Positions 6,240-13,170 of a DNA stretch of 13,170 nucleotides are shown here, piece by piece. The stretch's first letter is position 1. Every line of letters starts with the position of its first letter. The position numbers and the translations under genes are program-made. Where the stretch lies: positions 1 to 13,170 of the forward strand of contig NIVA01000020.1 in NCBI GenBank assembly GCA_002254335.1, read 5' to 3'. Source of the DNA: Bacteroidetes bacterium 4572_114 (GTDB taxonomy: Bacteria > Bacteroidota > Bacteroidia > Bacteroidales > 4484-276). The notes below the pieces were generated by a model that saw nothing but the letters and a program-made list of their open reading frames with translations, searched no databases and was not told the DNA's origin.

Positions 6240-6776
6240 TCAAAATGTCACAAGGTTATTCAATGCTTTTATCAATTCTTCGCCCCTAAGGTTTTTAGCA
6301 ATTATGATCCCGTTTTTATCCAGCAGGAAGTTCATGGGTATGGCCCTGACATTATATGTTTTTGCAATACCCGACCGCCATCCAAGCAGATCGCTAACAT
6401 GGCTGTCCCATGTTAATTGATCTTCTTCAATTGCTTTTATCCAGTCTTCCTTATTCTTGTCAAGCGAAACGCTAAAAACCTTAAAGCCACTGGCATCCTT
6501 AAATTCTTTATCTTTTAGATCATTGTACGCTTTTACCACCACCGGGTTTTCGCGCCTGCATGGCCTGCACCAGGATGCCCAAAAATCGATGAGGACAATA
6601 TTTCCTTTAAGATCGGAAAGGTTGATCACTTCACCATCAGTGTTTTCCATACTGATTGGTGGGGCAAAATTGCCAATATAAATCCCGGTTTCCCGTTGGG
6701 TTTGCCCAAAAAGCGGGCATGCCTGTAAGATTGTCAAAGTAACAAAAATGCTAATTGTTAAAACTGATTTCATCAT
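6240..6776 (-). CDS. Secreted TlpA-like thioredoxin-fold oxidoreductase
   Basis: A 178-residue exported protein of the TlpA/AhpC-TSA/ResA group, expected to act as a thiol-disulfide reductase in the periplasm. The N-terminus (1-25) is a signal peptide: a short basic start, a hydrophobic core, then LQACPLFGQ. Cleavage may be signal peptidase I near FGQ, or lipoprotein-type at Cys20, although LQAC is a poor lipobox. The thioredoxin domain starts at about 34 (GNFAPPISMENTDG) and has the active site WASWCRPC (Cys70 and Cys73) and the cis-proline AIP (Pro147). Two tandem ATGs (6776 and 6773) are possible starts. It lies between murA and grpE on the same strand, 77 bp before grpE. Its substrate is unknown. 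Confidence 0.87.
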   Translation of the reverse strand: MMKSVLTISIFVTLTILQACPLFGQTQRETGIYIGNFAPPISMENTDGEVINLSDLKGNIVLIDFWASWCRPCRRENPVVVKAYNDLKDKEFKDASGFKVFSVSLDKNKEDWIKAIEEDQLTWDSHVSDLLGWRSGIAKTYNVRAIPMNFLLDKNGIIIAKNLRGEELIKALNNLVTF

Positions 6777-6953
6777 TTACAATGGTTTTTTTATTTGACA
6801 ATGTGTTTATGTATTTTTGTTTGTTGTGCTTCAACGTAAACACAAATTGAAATACACCATTAAAAAATCAAGAAAATCTAATTACTATAATATTCAAACC
6901 CCCTAAATTTCGGGCCAGGATGAACCAGGTTAATTATTATCTGATAATGTTGT

Positions 6954-7022
6954 ATTCCATCATTCCACTCATCCATCATTCCATTTTTCCATCATTCCAT
7001 TTTTCCATTTTTCCAATCCCCC
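6954..7022. repeat. CATTCC simple repeat abutting the murA stop
   Basis: A low-complexity run of TTCCATCA-like units fills the spacer just 3' of murA. It contains an exact tandem copy of the 16-mer CCATCATTCCATTTTT (6973-6988 and 6989-7004) followed by a half unit CCATTTTT (7005-7012). In the transcribed direction it reads AAAAATGGAATGATGG. No gene or terminator is visible. The rest of the 247-bp spacer, up to the tlpA-like start at 6776, is AT-rich and has no exact minus-strand TAnnTTTG box. Confidence 0.65.
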
Positions 7023-7023
7023 A

Positions 7024-8331
7024 TTACCCCACTCTCGTAATATCGGCACCGAGTGCCCTAAGGCGGCCATCTATATTTTGGTAGCCGCGGTCAATTTGTT
7101 CAATGTTGTCGATTGTGCTTTGTCCTTCGGCAGATAATGCTGAAATAAGCAAGGCAACCCCGGCCCGGATATCGGGCGAGCTCATTCTGATCCCCCTAAG
7201 TTTTTGTTCGTGGTTAAGCCCGATAACTGTTGCCCTGTGCGGATCGCATAAAATAATACGTGCGCCCATATCGATGAGTTTATCCACAAAAAACAGGCGG
7301 CTTTCAAACATTTTTTGATGTATCAACACACTGCCCCTGGCCTGGATTGCAACCACCAAAGCGATGCTGATAAGGTCGGGGGTGAAGCCTGGCCACGGGG
7401 CATCGGAAATGGTCATGATGGATCCGTCCATAAATGTTTCTACTTCGAAGGTTTCCTGTTCAGGGATAAAAAGATCGTTGTCTCGTTGCTCTATTTTTAT
7501 GCCGAGGCGGCCAAAAACGTCAGGGATAATCCCCAACTGTCCGTAGTCAATATTTTTGATTGTTACTTCGGATTGGGTCATTGCGGCCAGGCCGATAAAA
7601 CTACCGATCTCAATTATATCCGGAAGCAGGGTATGCTCACAGCCATGCAACGTTTCTACCCCTTCGATGGTCAATAAATTTGATCCTATACCCGAAATAT
7701 TGGCCCCCATCCGGTTAAGCATTTTGCACAATTGCACCACATAAGGTTCGCAAGCTGCATTAAAAATGGTAGTTTTTCCTTTGGCCATGGTGGCTGCCAT
7801 AACTATATTTGCAGTACCGGTAACTGAGGCCTCATCCAGCAACATGTAAGCCCCTGTAAGTTGTTTGGCCTCGACCTTATAAAAATTTTCGTGGAAGTTG
7901 TATTTGAAATTAGTGCCAAGTTTTTGCAAACCAATGAAATGGGTGTCGAGCCTGCGGCGTCCAATTTTATCTCCGCCGGGCTGTGGGATGTAGGCTTTGC
8001 CAAACCTGGTGAGCAGTGGGCCGACTATCATTATCGATCCCCTGATCCTGGCACTTTTTTTCTTAAATTCGGCAGATTTTAAGTATTCAAGATCAATTTG
8101 TCCGGCTTGAAAGGTGTAGGAATTTTCACCTGTTTTTGCAATGGACACTCCCAGGCCACCTATCAATTCGATGAGTTTTATTACATCCCGTATTTGCGGG
8201 ATATTTTTAATGGTGATTTTTTCGGCAGTAAGCAAAGTTGCAGATATTACCTGCAAAGCTTCATTTTTGGCGCCCTGAGGAGTGATCGTGCCCCTTAATT
8301 TTTTTCCTCCAAGAATTTTAAACGAACTCAT
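7024..8331 (-). CDS. murA: UDP-N-acetylglucosamine 1-carboxyvinyltransferase MurA, Asp-type active site
   Basis: Catalyses the first committed step of peptidoglycan synthesis in the cytoplasm: transfer of enolpyruvyl from PEP to UDP-GlcNAc. It has 435 residues from the ATG at 8331; the codon before it is an in-frame TTG, a less likely start. Family motifs are GAKNEAL with Lys22 and Asn23 (matching E. coli numbering), PGGDKIGRRRLDTHF at 118-132, PWPGFTPDL with Asp319 (equivalent to E. coli Asp305), PDIRAG with Arg389 (Arg371) and DRGYQ with Arg415 (Arg397). The residue equivalent to the catalytic and fosfomycin-binding Cys115 is Asp121, as in Mycobacterium and Chlamydia MurA, which predicts natural fosfomycin insensitivity. 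It lies 24 bp after the DUF4290 gene and is probably cotranscribed with it. Confidence 0.96.
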   Translation of the reverse strand: MSSFKILGGKKLRGTITPQGAKNEALQVISATLLTAEKITIKNIPQIRDVIKLIELIGGLGVSIAKTGENSYTFQAGQIDLEYLKSAEFKKKSARIRGSIMIVGPLLTRFGKAYIPQPGGDKIGRRRLDTHFIGLQKLGTNFKYNFHENFYKVEAKQLTGAYMLLDEASVTGTANIVMAATMAKGKTTIFNAACEPYVVQLCKMLNRMGANISGIGSNLLTIEGVETLHGCEHTLLPDIIEIGSFIGLAAMTQSEVTIKNIDYGQLGIIPDVFGRLGIKIEQRDNDLFIPEQETFEVETFMDGSIMTISDAPWPGFTPDLISIALVVAIQARGSVLIHQKMFESRLFFVDKLIDMGARIILCDPHRATVIGLNHEQKLRGIRMSSPDIRAGVALLISALSAEGQSTIDNIEQIDRGYQNIDGRLRALGADITRVG

Positions 8332-8355
8332 CAAAAAAGAATATACTTAAGGTTT

Positions 8356-9030
8356 TTATTTATTTCTTCTTCGGTTATGTTGGTTTTGGCGCTGGTTGCT
8401 TTGGGCACGTTGTCCTCCCTGGGTATGGCCACGCTGGTTGCTTTGAGGGCGTTGTGTTATCTTGGCCTTGCGCTTGTTGCGTGCCAATATTTCGCTGGTC
8501 TTGTTCAACTGTTCGTCCTCGGCCAGTTCAAGTTTCCCTTGCGACAATACCTCAAGGTGCTTTGTGATTAGCTCATCGTTCACCGATTCGCGGTTCCAGT
8601 TGAGGTATGATTTTTTAAGGTGGTTTGCAATGAGTTTGACCAATGCATCTTTTTCAGGCCCATCTTCAAGTTCAACCGCTTTTCTGATGATCAATTGAAT
8701 ATTCCTTCCGTAATGATGATACCTGATGCCACCGTGAGGGTAGCTTAAAGGGTTGGGTTTTTTGGCCAGGGTCTCAGGGTCGGGCATCCCGAAAGGTGAA
8801 TCAATATCCAGTTTAAAATCAGACATGATAAACAAGTGGTCCCAAAGTTTGTGCCTGAAATCCGGTGAATCTTTTAGGTTGTTCATTTGTGCCATGATAT
8901 CTACAATGGCATGGGCGTATTTTGTCCTTTTTTCGCGATCGGAAATTGTCATGACATAATCAATCATTTTTTGCAGGTTCCTGCCATATTCCGAAATCGC
9001 CAGTTTTTCCCGTTGTGTGTTGTATTCCAT
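8356..9030 (-). CDS. DUF4290 family protein
   Basis: A 224-residue cytoplasmic protein of unknown function, recognised as the Bacteroidota-specific DUF4290 family. The conserved part (about 1-175) is mostly helical, with EYNTQREKLAISEYGRNLQK at the start and SYPHGGIRYHHYGRNIQ (96-112) in the centre; there is no signal peptide or membrane segment. Residues 183-224 form a basic low-complexity tail rich in Gln, Arg and Asn, with a repeated octapeptide QRPQSNQR (193-200) and QRAQSNQR (207-214) that could bind nucleic acid or be disordered. The next gene on the same strand is murA, 24 bp away, a pairing I recall from other Bacteroidota; this suggests an envelope-linked role but does not prove one. 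The start MEYNT is unambiguous. Confidence 0.85.
   Translation of the reverse strand: MEYNTQREKLAISEYGRNLQKMIDYVMTISDREKRTKYAHAIVDIMAQMNNLKDSPDFRHKLWDHLFIMSDFKLDIDSPFGMPDPETLAKKPNPLSYPHGGIRYHHYGRNIQLIIRKAVELEDGPEKDALVKLIANHLKKSYLNWNRESVNDELITKHLEVLSQGKLELAEDEQLNKTSEILARNKRKAKITQRPQSNQRGHTQGGQRAQSNQRQNQHNRRRNK
8390..8455. repeat. 24-bp imperfect direct repeat inside the DUF4290 tail
   Basis: The segments 8390-8413 and 8432-8455 match at 21 of 24 bases with a 42-bp period. The period is a multiple of three, so the reading frame is kept and the repeat encodes the two QRxQSNQR units of the protein tail. It looks like an internal tandem duplication and may vary in copy number between strains. Confidence 0.6.
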
Positions 9031-9043
9031 AAAGTTATAATTA

Positions 9044-9061
9044 TTCCTGCATCAGCAGGAA
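9044..9061 (-). other. Small hairpin between prfA and the DUF4290 gene
   Basis: TTCCTGC (9044-9050) and GCAGGAA (9055-9061) form a perfect 7-bp stem around a 4-nt loop, 13 bp upstream of the DUF4290 ATG and 35 bp after the prfA stop. No T-tract follows on the minus strand, so it is not a standard intrinsic terminator. It could be an mRNA stability or translation-control hairpin. Confidence 0.35.
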
Positions 9062-9096
9062 GATAGTTGGTAATTATTATTGTGAGGCTTAAATAT

Positions 9097-10173
9097 TTAC
9101 ACTGTTTCAATTTCGGCCTTGAGCCTTTCGGCATTTTCTGCTAATTGGAGCTGGTCGATGATTTCCTGGATATCGCCATTAATGATCGATTGCAAATTGT
9201 ACATTGTTAAGCCAATCCTGTGATCGGTCATCCTTCCTTGCGGATAGTTGTAGGTCCTGATCTTGGCCGAACGGTCGCCTGTGGAGACCATGGTCTTGCG
9301 CTGTGAAGATATGCTGTCGAGATATTTTTTATACTCCAGCTCATAAATCCTGGTCCTGAGCACAGCCAGGGCTTTATTGTAATTTTTAATTTGTGATTTC
9401 TGATCCTGGCACGAAGCAACTATCCCCGTTGGGATGTGTGTTAACCTGATGGCCGAATAGGTTGTGTTTACCGATTGCCCGCCCGGGCCCGAAGAACAAA
9501 AAGTGTCTTTGCGGATGTCTGCCGGGTTAAGTTCGATGTCGAATTCGCCGGCTTCGGGAAGCACCACTACCGATGCGGCAGAGGTATGTACCCTGCCCTG
9601 GGTTTCGGTTCTGGGTACACGTTGCACGCGGTGCACACCTGATTCGTATTTCATCTGTCCGTAAACATTATCGCCCGATATGTTGAAAATGATCTCTTTA
9701 AACCCACCAACCGTGCCCTCGGTCAGGTCAACTTCTTCTATTTTCCATTTTTTGGTTTCGCAATATTTAAGGTACATGCGGTAGAGGTCGCCGGCAAAAA
9801 TACTGGCTTCATCGCCCCCGGTGCCCGCCCTGATCTCCACAATGGCATTTTTCTCATCCTGTGGGTCGGCAGGGATCAGCATCAAACGGATTTTCTCTTC
9901 AAGGTTGTCGCGGCGTTGGTTCAGTTCCAGTATCTCTTCTTTGGCCAAAGCCCTGAATTCATCATCTTTTTCGTTTTTTAACAGATCTTTGGCAGAGGTG
10001 GTGTCGCTGTATATTTTTTTCAGTTCTTCGTAACCATCAATAATAGGTTGAAGATCTTTATAATCTTTGCTGAGCTTGATATAACGCTTCATGTCCGACA
10101 TCGCTGACGGATCGTTCATCTGCTGCTCAATGTCTTTCCATCTTACCTTTATTGCTTCTAATTTTTCAAGCAT
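9097..10173 (-). CDS. prfA: Peptide chain release factor 1
   Basis: Cytoplasmic class I release factor that reads UAA and UAG and triggers peptidyl-tRNA hydrolysis on the ribosome. The 358 residues match the usual RF1 length. The N-terminal helical domain (1-100) is followed by the conserved IRAGTGGDEASIFAGDL (114-130), the stop-codon recognition tripeptide of PxT form (Pro187-Arg188-Thr189 in RVPRTETQGR) and the catalytic GGQ loop SSGPGGQSVNTTYSAIRLTH (Gly231, Gly232, Gln233). The PxT form rather than SPF, and the length, identify RF1 and not RF2. The N-terminus MLEKLEAIKVRW is standard. A promoter-like box lies just upstream, and the preceding gene ends in a strong terminator, so prfA is probably transcribed independently. 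Confidence 0.97.
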   Translation of the reverse strand: MLEKLEAIKVRWKDIEQQMNDPSAMSDMKRYIKLSKDYKDLQPIIDGYEELKKIYSDTTSAKDLLKNEKDDEFRALAKEEILELNQRRDNLEEKIRLMLIPADPQDEKNAIVEIRAGTGGDEASIFAGDLYRMYLKYCETKKWKIEEVDLTEGTVGGFKEIIFNISGDNVYGQMKYESGVHRVQRVPRTETQGRVHTSAASVVVLPEAGEFDIELNPADIRKDTFCSSGPGGQSVNTTYSAIRLTHIPTGIVASCQDQKSQIKNYNKALAVLRTRIYELEYKKYLDSISSQRKTMVSTGDRSAKIRTYNYPQGRMTDHRIGLTMYNLQSIINGDIQEIIDQLQLAENAERLKAEIETV

Positions 10174-10203
10174 AAATTATTTCCGGGTTTAATTTTTGGG
10201 GTG

Positions 10204-10211
10204 CAAAGATA
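10204..10211 (-). promoter_or_regulatory. Candidate -7 box of the prfA promoter
   Basis: On the minus strand TATCTTTG, followed by CAC, matches the Bacteroidota TAnnTTTG box exactly. Transcription would start near 10198, giving a leader of about 25 nt before the prfA ATG. There is no clear TTTG -33 element at the usual distance (TTTC is the closest), so support rests on the -7 box and its position between a terminator and the gene. Confidence 0.5.
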
Positions 10212-10233
10212 GTATAAAAACCTAATAGGGAAA

Positions 10234-10309
10234 TTTGGTGATTTGAGAAATGTGATAATTCGATGATTTGGTAATCCAGACGGACGGACTATGTCCGTTT
10301 GGTGATTTG
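10234..10309. repeat. GATGATTTGG-type low-complexity repeat with an internal small palindrome
   Basis: TTTGGTGATTTG occurs at 10234-10245 and again at 10298-10309, with a related GATGATTTGGTAAT (10262-10275) between them. Inside is the duplicated GACGGACGGAC and a hairpin ACGGAC-TAT-GTCCGT (10284-10298). This spacer separates the terminator of the T9SS gene from the prfA promoter box. Similar GTGATTTGATGATTTG strings occur in other Bacteroidota spacers, from memory. No gene is present. Confidence 0.5.
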
Positions 10310-10310
10310 G

Positions 10311-10345
10311 AAAAAAGCCCCCGGCATGAAAACACCGGGGGCTTT
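10311..10345 (-). terminator. Rho-independent terminator of the T9SS cargo gene
   Basis: AAAGCCCCCGG (10314-10324) and CCGGGGGCTTT (10335-10345) form a perfect 11-bp GC-rich stem with a 10-nt loop. On the minus strand it is followed by a run of six Ts (10316-10311, partly shared with the stem). It begins 6 bp after the stop codon of the upstream gene. This is the clearest terminator in the window and isolates that gene from prfA. Confidence 0.93.
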
Positions 10346-10351
10346 ATGGTT

Positions 10352-13170
10352 TTAATCGATCAATGTAAATTTAATACTATCCATTATCTTTCCGTTAACT
10401 ACCATTGTAGCGATGTATGTGCCGGATTTCCAGTTTTGGGTAAGTACAGTGAGCTTGTCAACCGGTTCCGTAATGGGGATTGTTTTTACAATATCCCCTT
10501 TCAGGTTCATAATTTCAACTATTCCGCTTACCTCCGTCATGTCAAGTATGTATCCTATAATCAGGTAATCCTTTGCGGGATTGGGGTACACCTCCAAAAT
10601 TGATGGTGGTCCGTGGGCCAGTAATTTATTATATTCTTCAAGTATTTCGGATGATTTTAACAAATCAGGCATAAGTATGGGTTCCTCATATATTATTTCA
10701 CCAATCGAAATCAATACATTACGTGCGTAGGCCGATGCCGGCGCAGATTCGAGGGCGAAAAGTTGCTGGATTTGTGTGGGCGTTGCGGCACGCCAGCCAT
10801 TGTCGGATGCCAAAACTTCGGTTGCCAGGTTGTAAAAACCCTCCATATCCTGGTGGGCAGTTAGTTGTGCACCCTGCAGGTTGTACTGTGCAGGTAAATT
10901 ATTAAGTATGTTTTCGCCTTGCTGGTAATTGCCCGTTTCTAAATGCAACATAGCCAGGCGGTATTTTGATTGGAGATCGCCATCCTGTTGCAGGAGCAGA
11001 AATATACTGTCGGTCCCGCCCTGGATGTTGTTCTGGTTATTGTAGTAATGCACAAGTCCGTTAAATGCCCTGGCCTTTTTAAGCCTGTATTTGGCCAATT
11101 TCGATTCCAGTTCTTCCTTGAGGCTTACAAGGCTGCGGCCGGCCAATATTTGAGCTTTCATATAACCGGGCAATGGATTGTAGCGTTCATCCAGTTTATC
11201 CATCAGAATATCCGATTTGGCAGTTTGCGGGTTGGCCACCATAATGTCGCGTAGCATAACATTGGGCAAAACATCCTCTTTGGCAATTGCCGAACTTACC
11301 ACGGTATCTGATAAATAAGGCGACTTGCCCATCAACTCGTTATACACCTCCACGGTTTCGGGCGGGATGCTTGCGGACACTTCGGCATTGAGGGATTCGG
11401 TGTCGCCACCATCGATCAGGATGGCAAGGTTTTGTTCGGTAGCTTCTATATCCTGATCAGCATCGCTGAGGTTGCCGCGCATTTCTTCTTCACTACCACT
11501 GCCACCGTTTTCGTTGGGCGGGCAACCTGCTTCAAAGGTCCAGTCGGGGTTATATGAACAACTTGTTGGGGTTACGGTATTTGCTGTGTAATCAACAGGT
11601 ATTGCCCTGATATCGTTATTATCAGAAGGATAGTAATAAGTTATATGGCTTCCGGCGTTGTTTATATCATCAAAATCACCGTCGGGCGTTTGGTTGGGAA
11701 TGTGGAAGAGGTTGCCTGCCATATCTTCAGGATCGGGGTTGAAAGGGTTGTATGAACCCTGCGAGGGCGCAATGCCCCAGGACCTTTCTAACGATTTTGG
11801 CACAAGTATATCGGCGATGCAATCGGTGAATTCGCAGCAAAGTATTTGCAGGCCATGTGCAGGTTCATCGAAGTTGCGGTTTATTTCCTGTGCCGAAATA
11901 CCCTGCTCAAGGTTTGTAAACCAATTGCGAAAGACCTCGTTTGGGTTGCCACCCGAATTGTGCACAATCATGCCGATGCCGGTAGGAATGAGGCCATCAT
12001 CGTGGTAAAAACTGTTCTCTTCGATGGTGTAAGCGGTGGAGTTGTCAAGGTACAGGCCGTAGCCACCATCGGCAGAATAGGGTGTGTTAATCTCGAAATC
12101 ACATTCTTTAACCAGGGCATTGGTCATGGCACTTAGGAAAACGCCCCGGAAGTTGTCGGTGAAATTGGTGTGTTGGATGTATGCGCGACGGGTACTTGTG
12201 CTTGCGGTTGCGTGGATGGCGTATTCGAGGTTTTCGAATTGGCCATCATCCCATGTTGCACAACCACCCTGTGGTGAGTATTCGGTACACTCGCCATCTA
12301 CCGTAAAGGTGGAATTTATACTTTTAATCCCATAGCCCACCCTGGCAAGGTTTGAATTGTTGCTGAATGTGCAATTGTTGAACTCTACACTTTTTACATC
12401 ATACATAAAAATATGTGTAAAGTTTGGCTCCCCACTGAAATCACCTGTATAATCGAAGGTACAACCTGTAAATACGCTACCAAGCCGCACGGCCACTTCG
12501 GCATTTTCTATTGTACCGCCATTAGTTATAACAAGCCAGCCCTGGTTGGGCGGTATTTGTGGCAGGGATGGGTTGCCCCATACTACTATGCCTGCCCAAT
12601 TGCCGGTACAGGCTTTGGTCAGGTTACAACCGTCGAGTACAAGTGCCCCCTGTTCAATAATAATTTTAGCCCCTTCGGGCAAGGCTACATTTTCATAGAT
12701 CGTTAATTTCCCACCGGGTTCGATAATTACATCGCTTTGCAGGATACGGTTATCTATCCATTCTGTTACACCGGTAATTGTTATGGGGTCTGAGTTTTTA
12801 GGGCAAAAATCGCCGTAAACCCCACTGTTGTACCTGTCGTGCCGGTATTTGCCCCATTCAACCCTGCCGGCATCGCCCTCGGTGTCCCAAACATGCACCT
12901 CGTTCCCACCGGTTGCGATTATCTCATTTTTGCCATCGTTATCAATATCATCGATACAGGGTGTCGAAAATATGCCAGGTATCCTAAGCGGCCAGCCCAT
13001 TACACGTTCCCCATCTATATCATAACAATAGGTAGCGCCGTAGCCACCATTTGAAGTTACGATTATTTCCAAATCGTTGTCCTCGTCCACATCGGCAATA
13101 AGCGGGGCAATAAATTTTGCTTCGAGGCCCTGCACATATATCGGAGGTATAAATTCCGACCCGTCTTTTT
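10352..13170 (-). CDS. T9SS-exported multidomain protein: FG-GAP repeats, beta-helix, helical region, sorting domain (5' end cut by window edge)
   Basis: A large secreted or surface protein. The frame is open to the right edge (938 codons visible, first visible residues KDGSEFIPPIY), so the start and signal peptide lie outside; a GTG at 13135 is internal. Numbered from that GTG, the order is: FG-GAP/VCBS-like repeats with calcium-type loops DVDEDNDLE (15-23) and DIDNDGKNE (63-71), closing in WGKYRHDRYNSGVYGDF; a right-handed beta-helix-like region (about 120-480) with many short N-rich turns (WAGIVVWGN, CTFSNNSN, DCIADILVPK); an acidic linker NENGGSGSEEEM; a helical TPR-like region (about 560-835); and a C-terminal type A sorting domain starting LEVYPNPAKDYLIIGY and ending GTYIATMVVNGKIMDSIKFTLID. 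The sorting domain implies outer-membrane export by the T9SS and probable surface attachment. No catalytic motif is evident, so carbohydrate binding or adhesion is only a guess. Confidence 0.87.
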   Translation of the reverse strand, partial: KDGSEFIPPIYVQGLEAKFIAPLIADVDEDNDLEIIVTSNGGYGATYCYDIDGERVMGWPLRIPGIFSTPCIDDIDNDGKNEIIATGGNEVHVWDTEGDAGRVEWGKYRHDRYNSGVYGDFCPKNSDPITITGVTEWIDNRILQSDVIIEPGGKLTIYENVALPEGAKIIIEQGALVLDGCNLTKACTGNWAGIVVWGNPSLPQIPPNQGWLVITNGGTIENAEVAVRLGSVFTGCTFDYTGDFSGEPNFTHIFMYDVKSVEFNNCTFSNNSNLARVGYGIKSINSTFTVDGECTEYSPQGGCATWDDGQFENLEYAIHATASTSTRRAYIQHTNFTDNFRGVFLSAMTNALVKECDFEINTPYSADGGYGLYLDNSTAYTIEENSFYHDDGLIPTGIGMIVHNSGGNPNEVFRNWFTNLEQGISAQEINRNFDEPAHGLQILCCEFTDCIADILVPKSLERSWGIAPSQGSYNPFNPDPEDMAGNLFHIPNQTPDGDFDDINNAGSHITYYYPSDNNDIRAIPVDYTANTVTPTSCSYNPDWTFEAGCPPNENGGSGSEEEMRGNLSDADQDIEATEQNLAILIDGGDTESLNAEVSASIPPETVEVYNELMGKSPYLSDTVVSSAIAKEDVLPNVMLRDIMVANPQTAKSDILMDKLDERYNPLPGYMKAQILAGRSLVSLKEELESKLAKYRLKKARAFNGLVHYYNNQNNIQGGTDSIFLLLQQDGDLQSKYRLAMLHLETGNYQQGENILNNLPAQYNLQGAQLTAHQDMEGFYNLATEVLASDNGWRAATPTQIQQLFALESAPASAYARNVLISIGEIIYEEPILMPDLLKSSEILEEYNKLLAHGPPSILEVYPNPAKDYLIIGYILDMTEVSGIVEIMNLKGDIVKTIPITEPVDKLTVLTQNWKSGTYIATMVVNGKIMDSIKFTLID

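Noticed and set aside
6812..6819. Exact TAnnTTTG box (TATTTTTG) on the plus strand upstream of the tlpA-like gene
   Set aside because: It points toward the antisense strand of murA and no plus-strand gene follows; a single 8-mer match in AT-rich sequence is expected by chance.
7024..8334. MurA starting at the in-frame TTG at 8334
   Set aside because: An ATG follows directly at 8331 and gives the normal N-terminus (MSSFKILGG); TTG starts are less frequent.
9604..9615. Arg in the RF1 stop-recognition tripeptide (PRT) as a possible reassigned-code signal
   Set aside because: The middle residue of PxT varies naturally; Pro and Thr are kept, and UAA and UGA both serve as normal stops in this window.
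4120..10309. CRISPR array in the intergenic repeats
   Set aside because: Units are short, degenerate and tandem without unique spacers of regular length, and no cas gene is present.
10352..13135. T9SS gene starting at the GTG at 13135
   Set aside because: The reading frame is open from there to the window edge and encodes continuous FG-GAP-like sequence, so the true start lies outside.

Overview
The window comes from a Bacteroidota chromosome with moderate-to-low GC, probably a Bacteroidales/Marinilabiliales-type lineage. The clues are a type IX secretion (T9SS) C-terminal sorting domain, a DUF4290 gene beside murA, a Bacteroidota-type release factor 1, TAnnTTTG promoter boxes and no regular Shine-Dalgarno sequences. 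All twelve genes lie on the minus strand, so transcription runs from the right edge to the left edge.

In transcription order: (i) 13170-10352, a large T9SS-exported surface or secreted protein (5' end outside the window), closed by a strong intrinsic terminator; (ii) 10173-9097, prfA, with its own promoter-like box; (iii) 9030-8356, a DUF4290 protein, and 8331-7024, murA, 24 bp apart; (iv) 6776-6240, a secreted TlpA-like thioredoxin; (v) 6162-5539, grpE, and 5302-4160, dnaJ, the co-chaperones of DnaK; (vi) 3815-2892 and 2899-1559, the ATPase and permease of a NatA/NatB-like ABC exporter, overlapping by 8 bp; (vii) 1432-1229 and 1232-789, a small antitoxin-like protein and a PIN-domain toxin joined by an ATGA overlap, with their own promoter-like sequence; (viii) 764-1, prmA (3' end outside the window), only 24 bp after the toxin gene.

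Most of this is housekeeping: peptidoglycan precursor synthesis, translation termination, protein folding and ribosomal protein methylation. The accessory elements are the toxin-antitoxin pair, the T9SS cargo gene and several short low-complexity or inverted repeats in the intergenic spacers. I found no CRISPR array, transposase, prophage gene, tRNA or rRNA, and no convincing new multi-gene system. The points most worth checking are the Cys-to-Asp change at the MurA fosfomycin site, the placement of the toxin-antitoxin pair directly upstream of prmA, and the spacer repeats that abut gene 3' ends.
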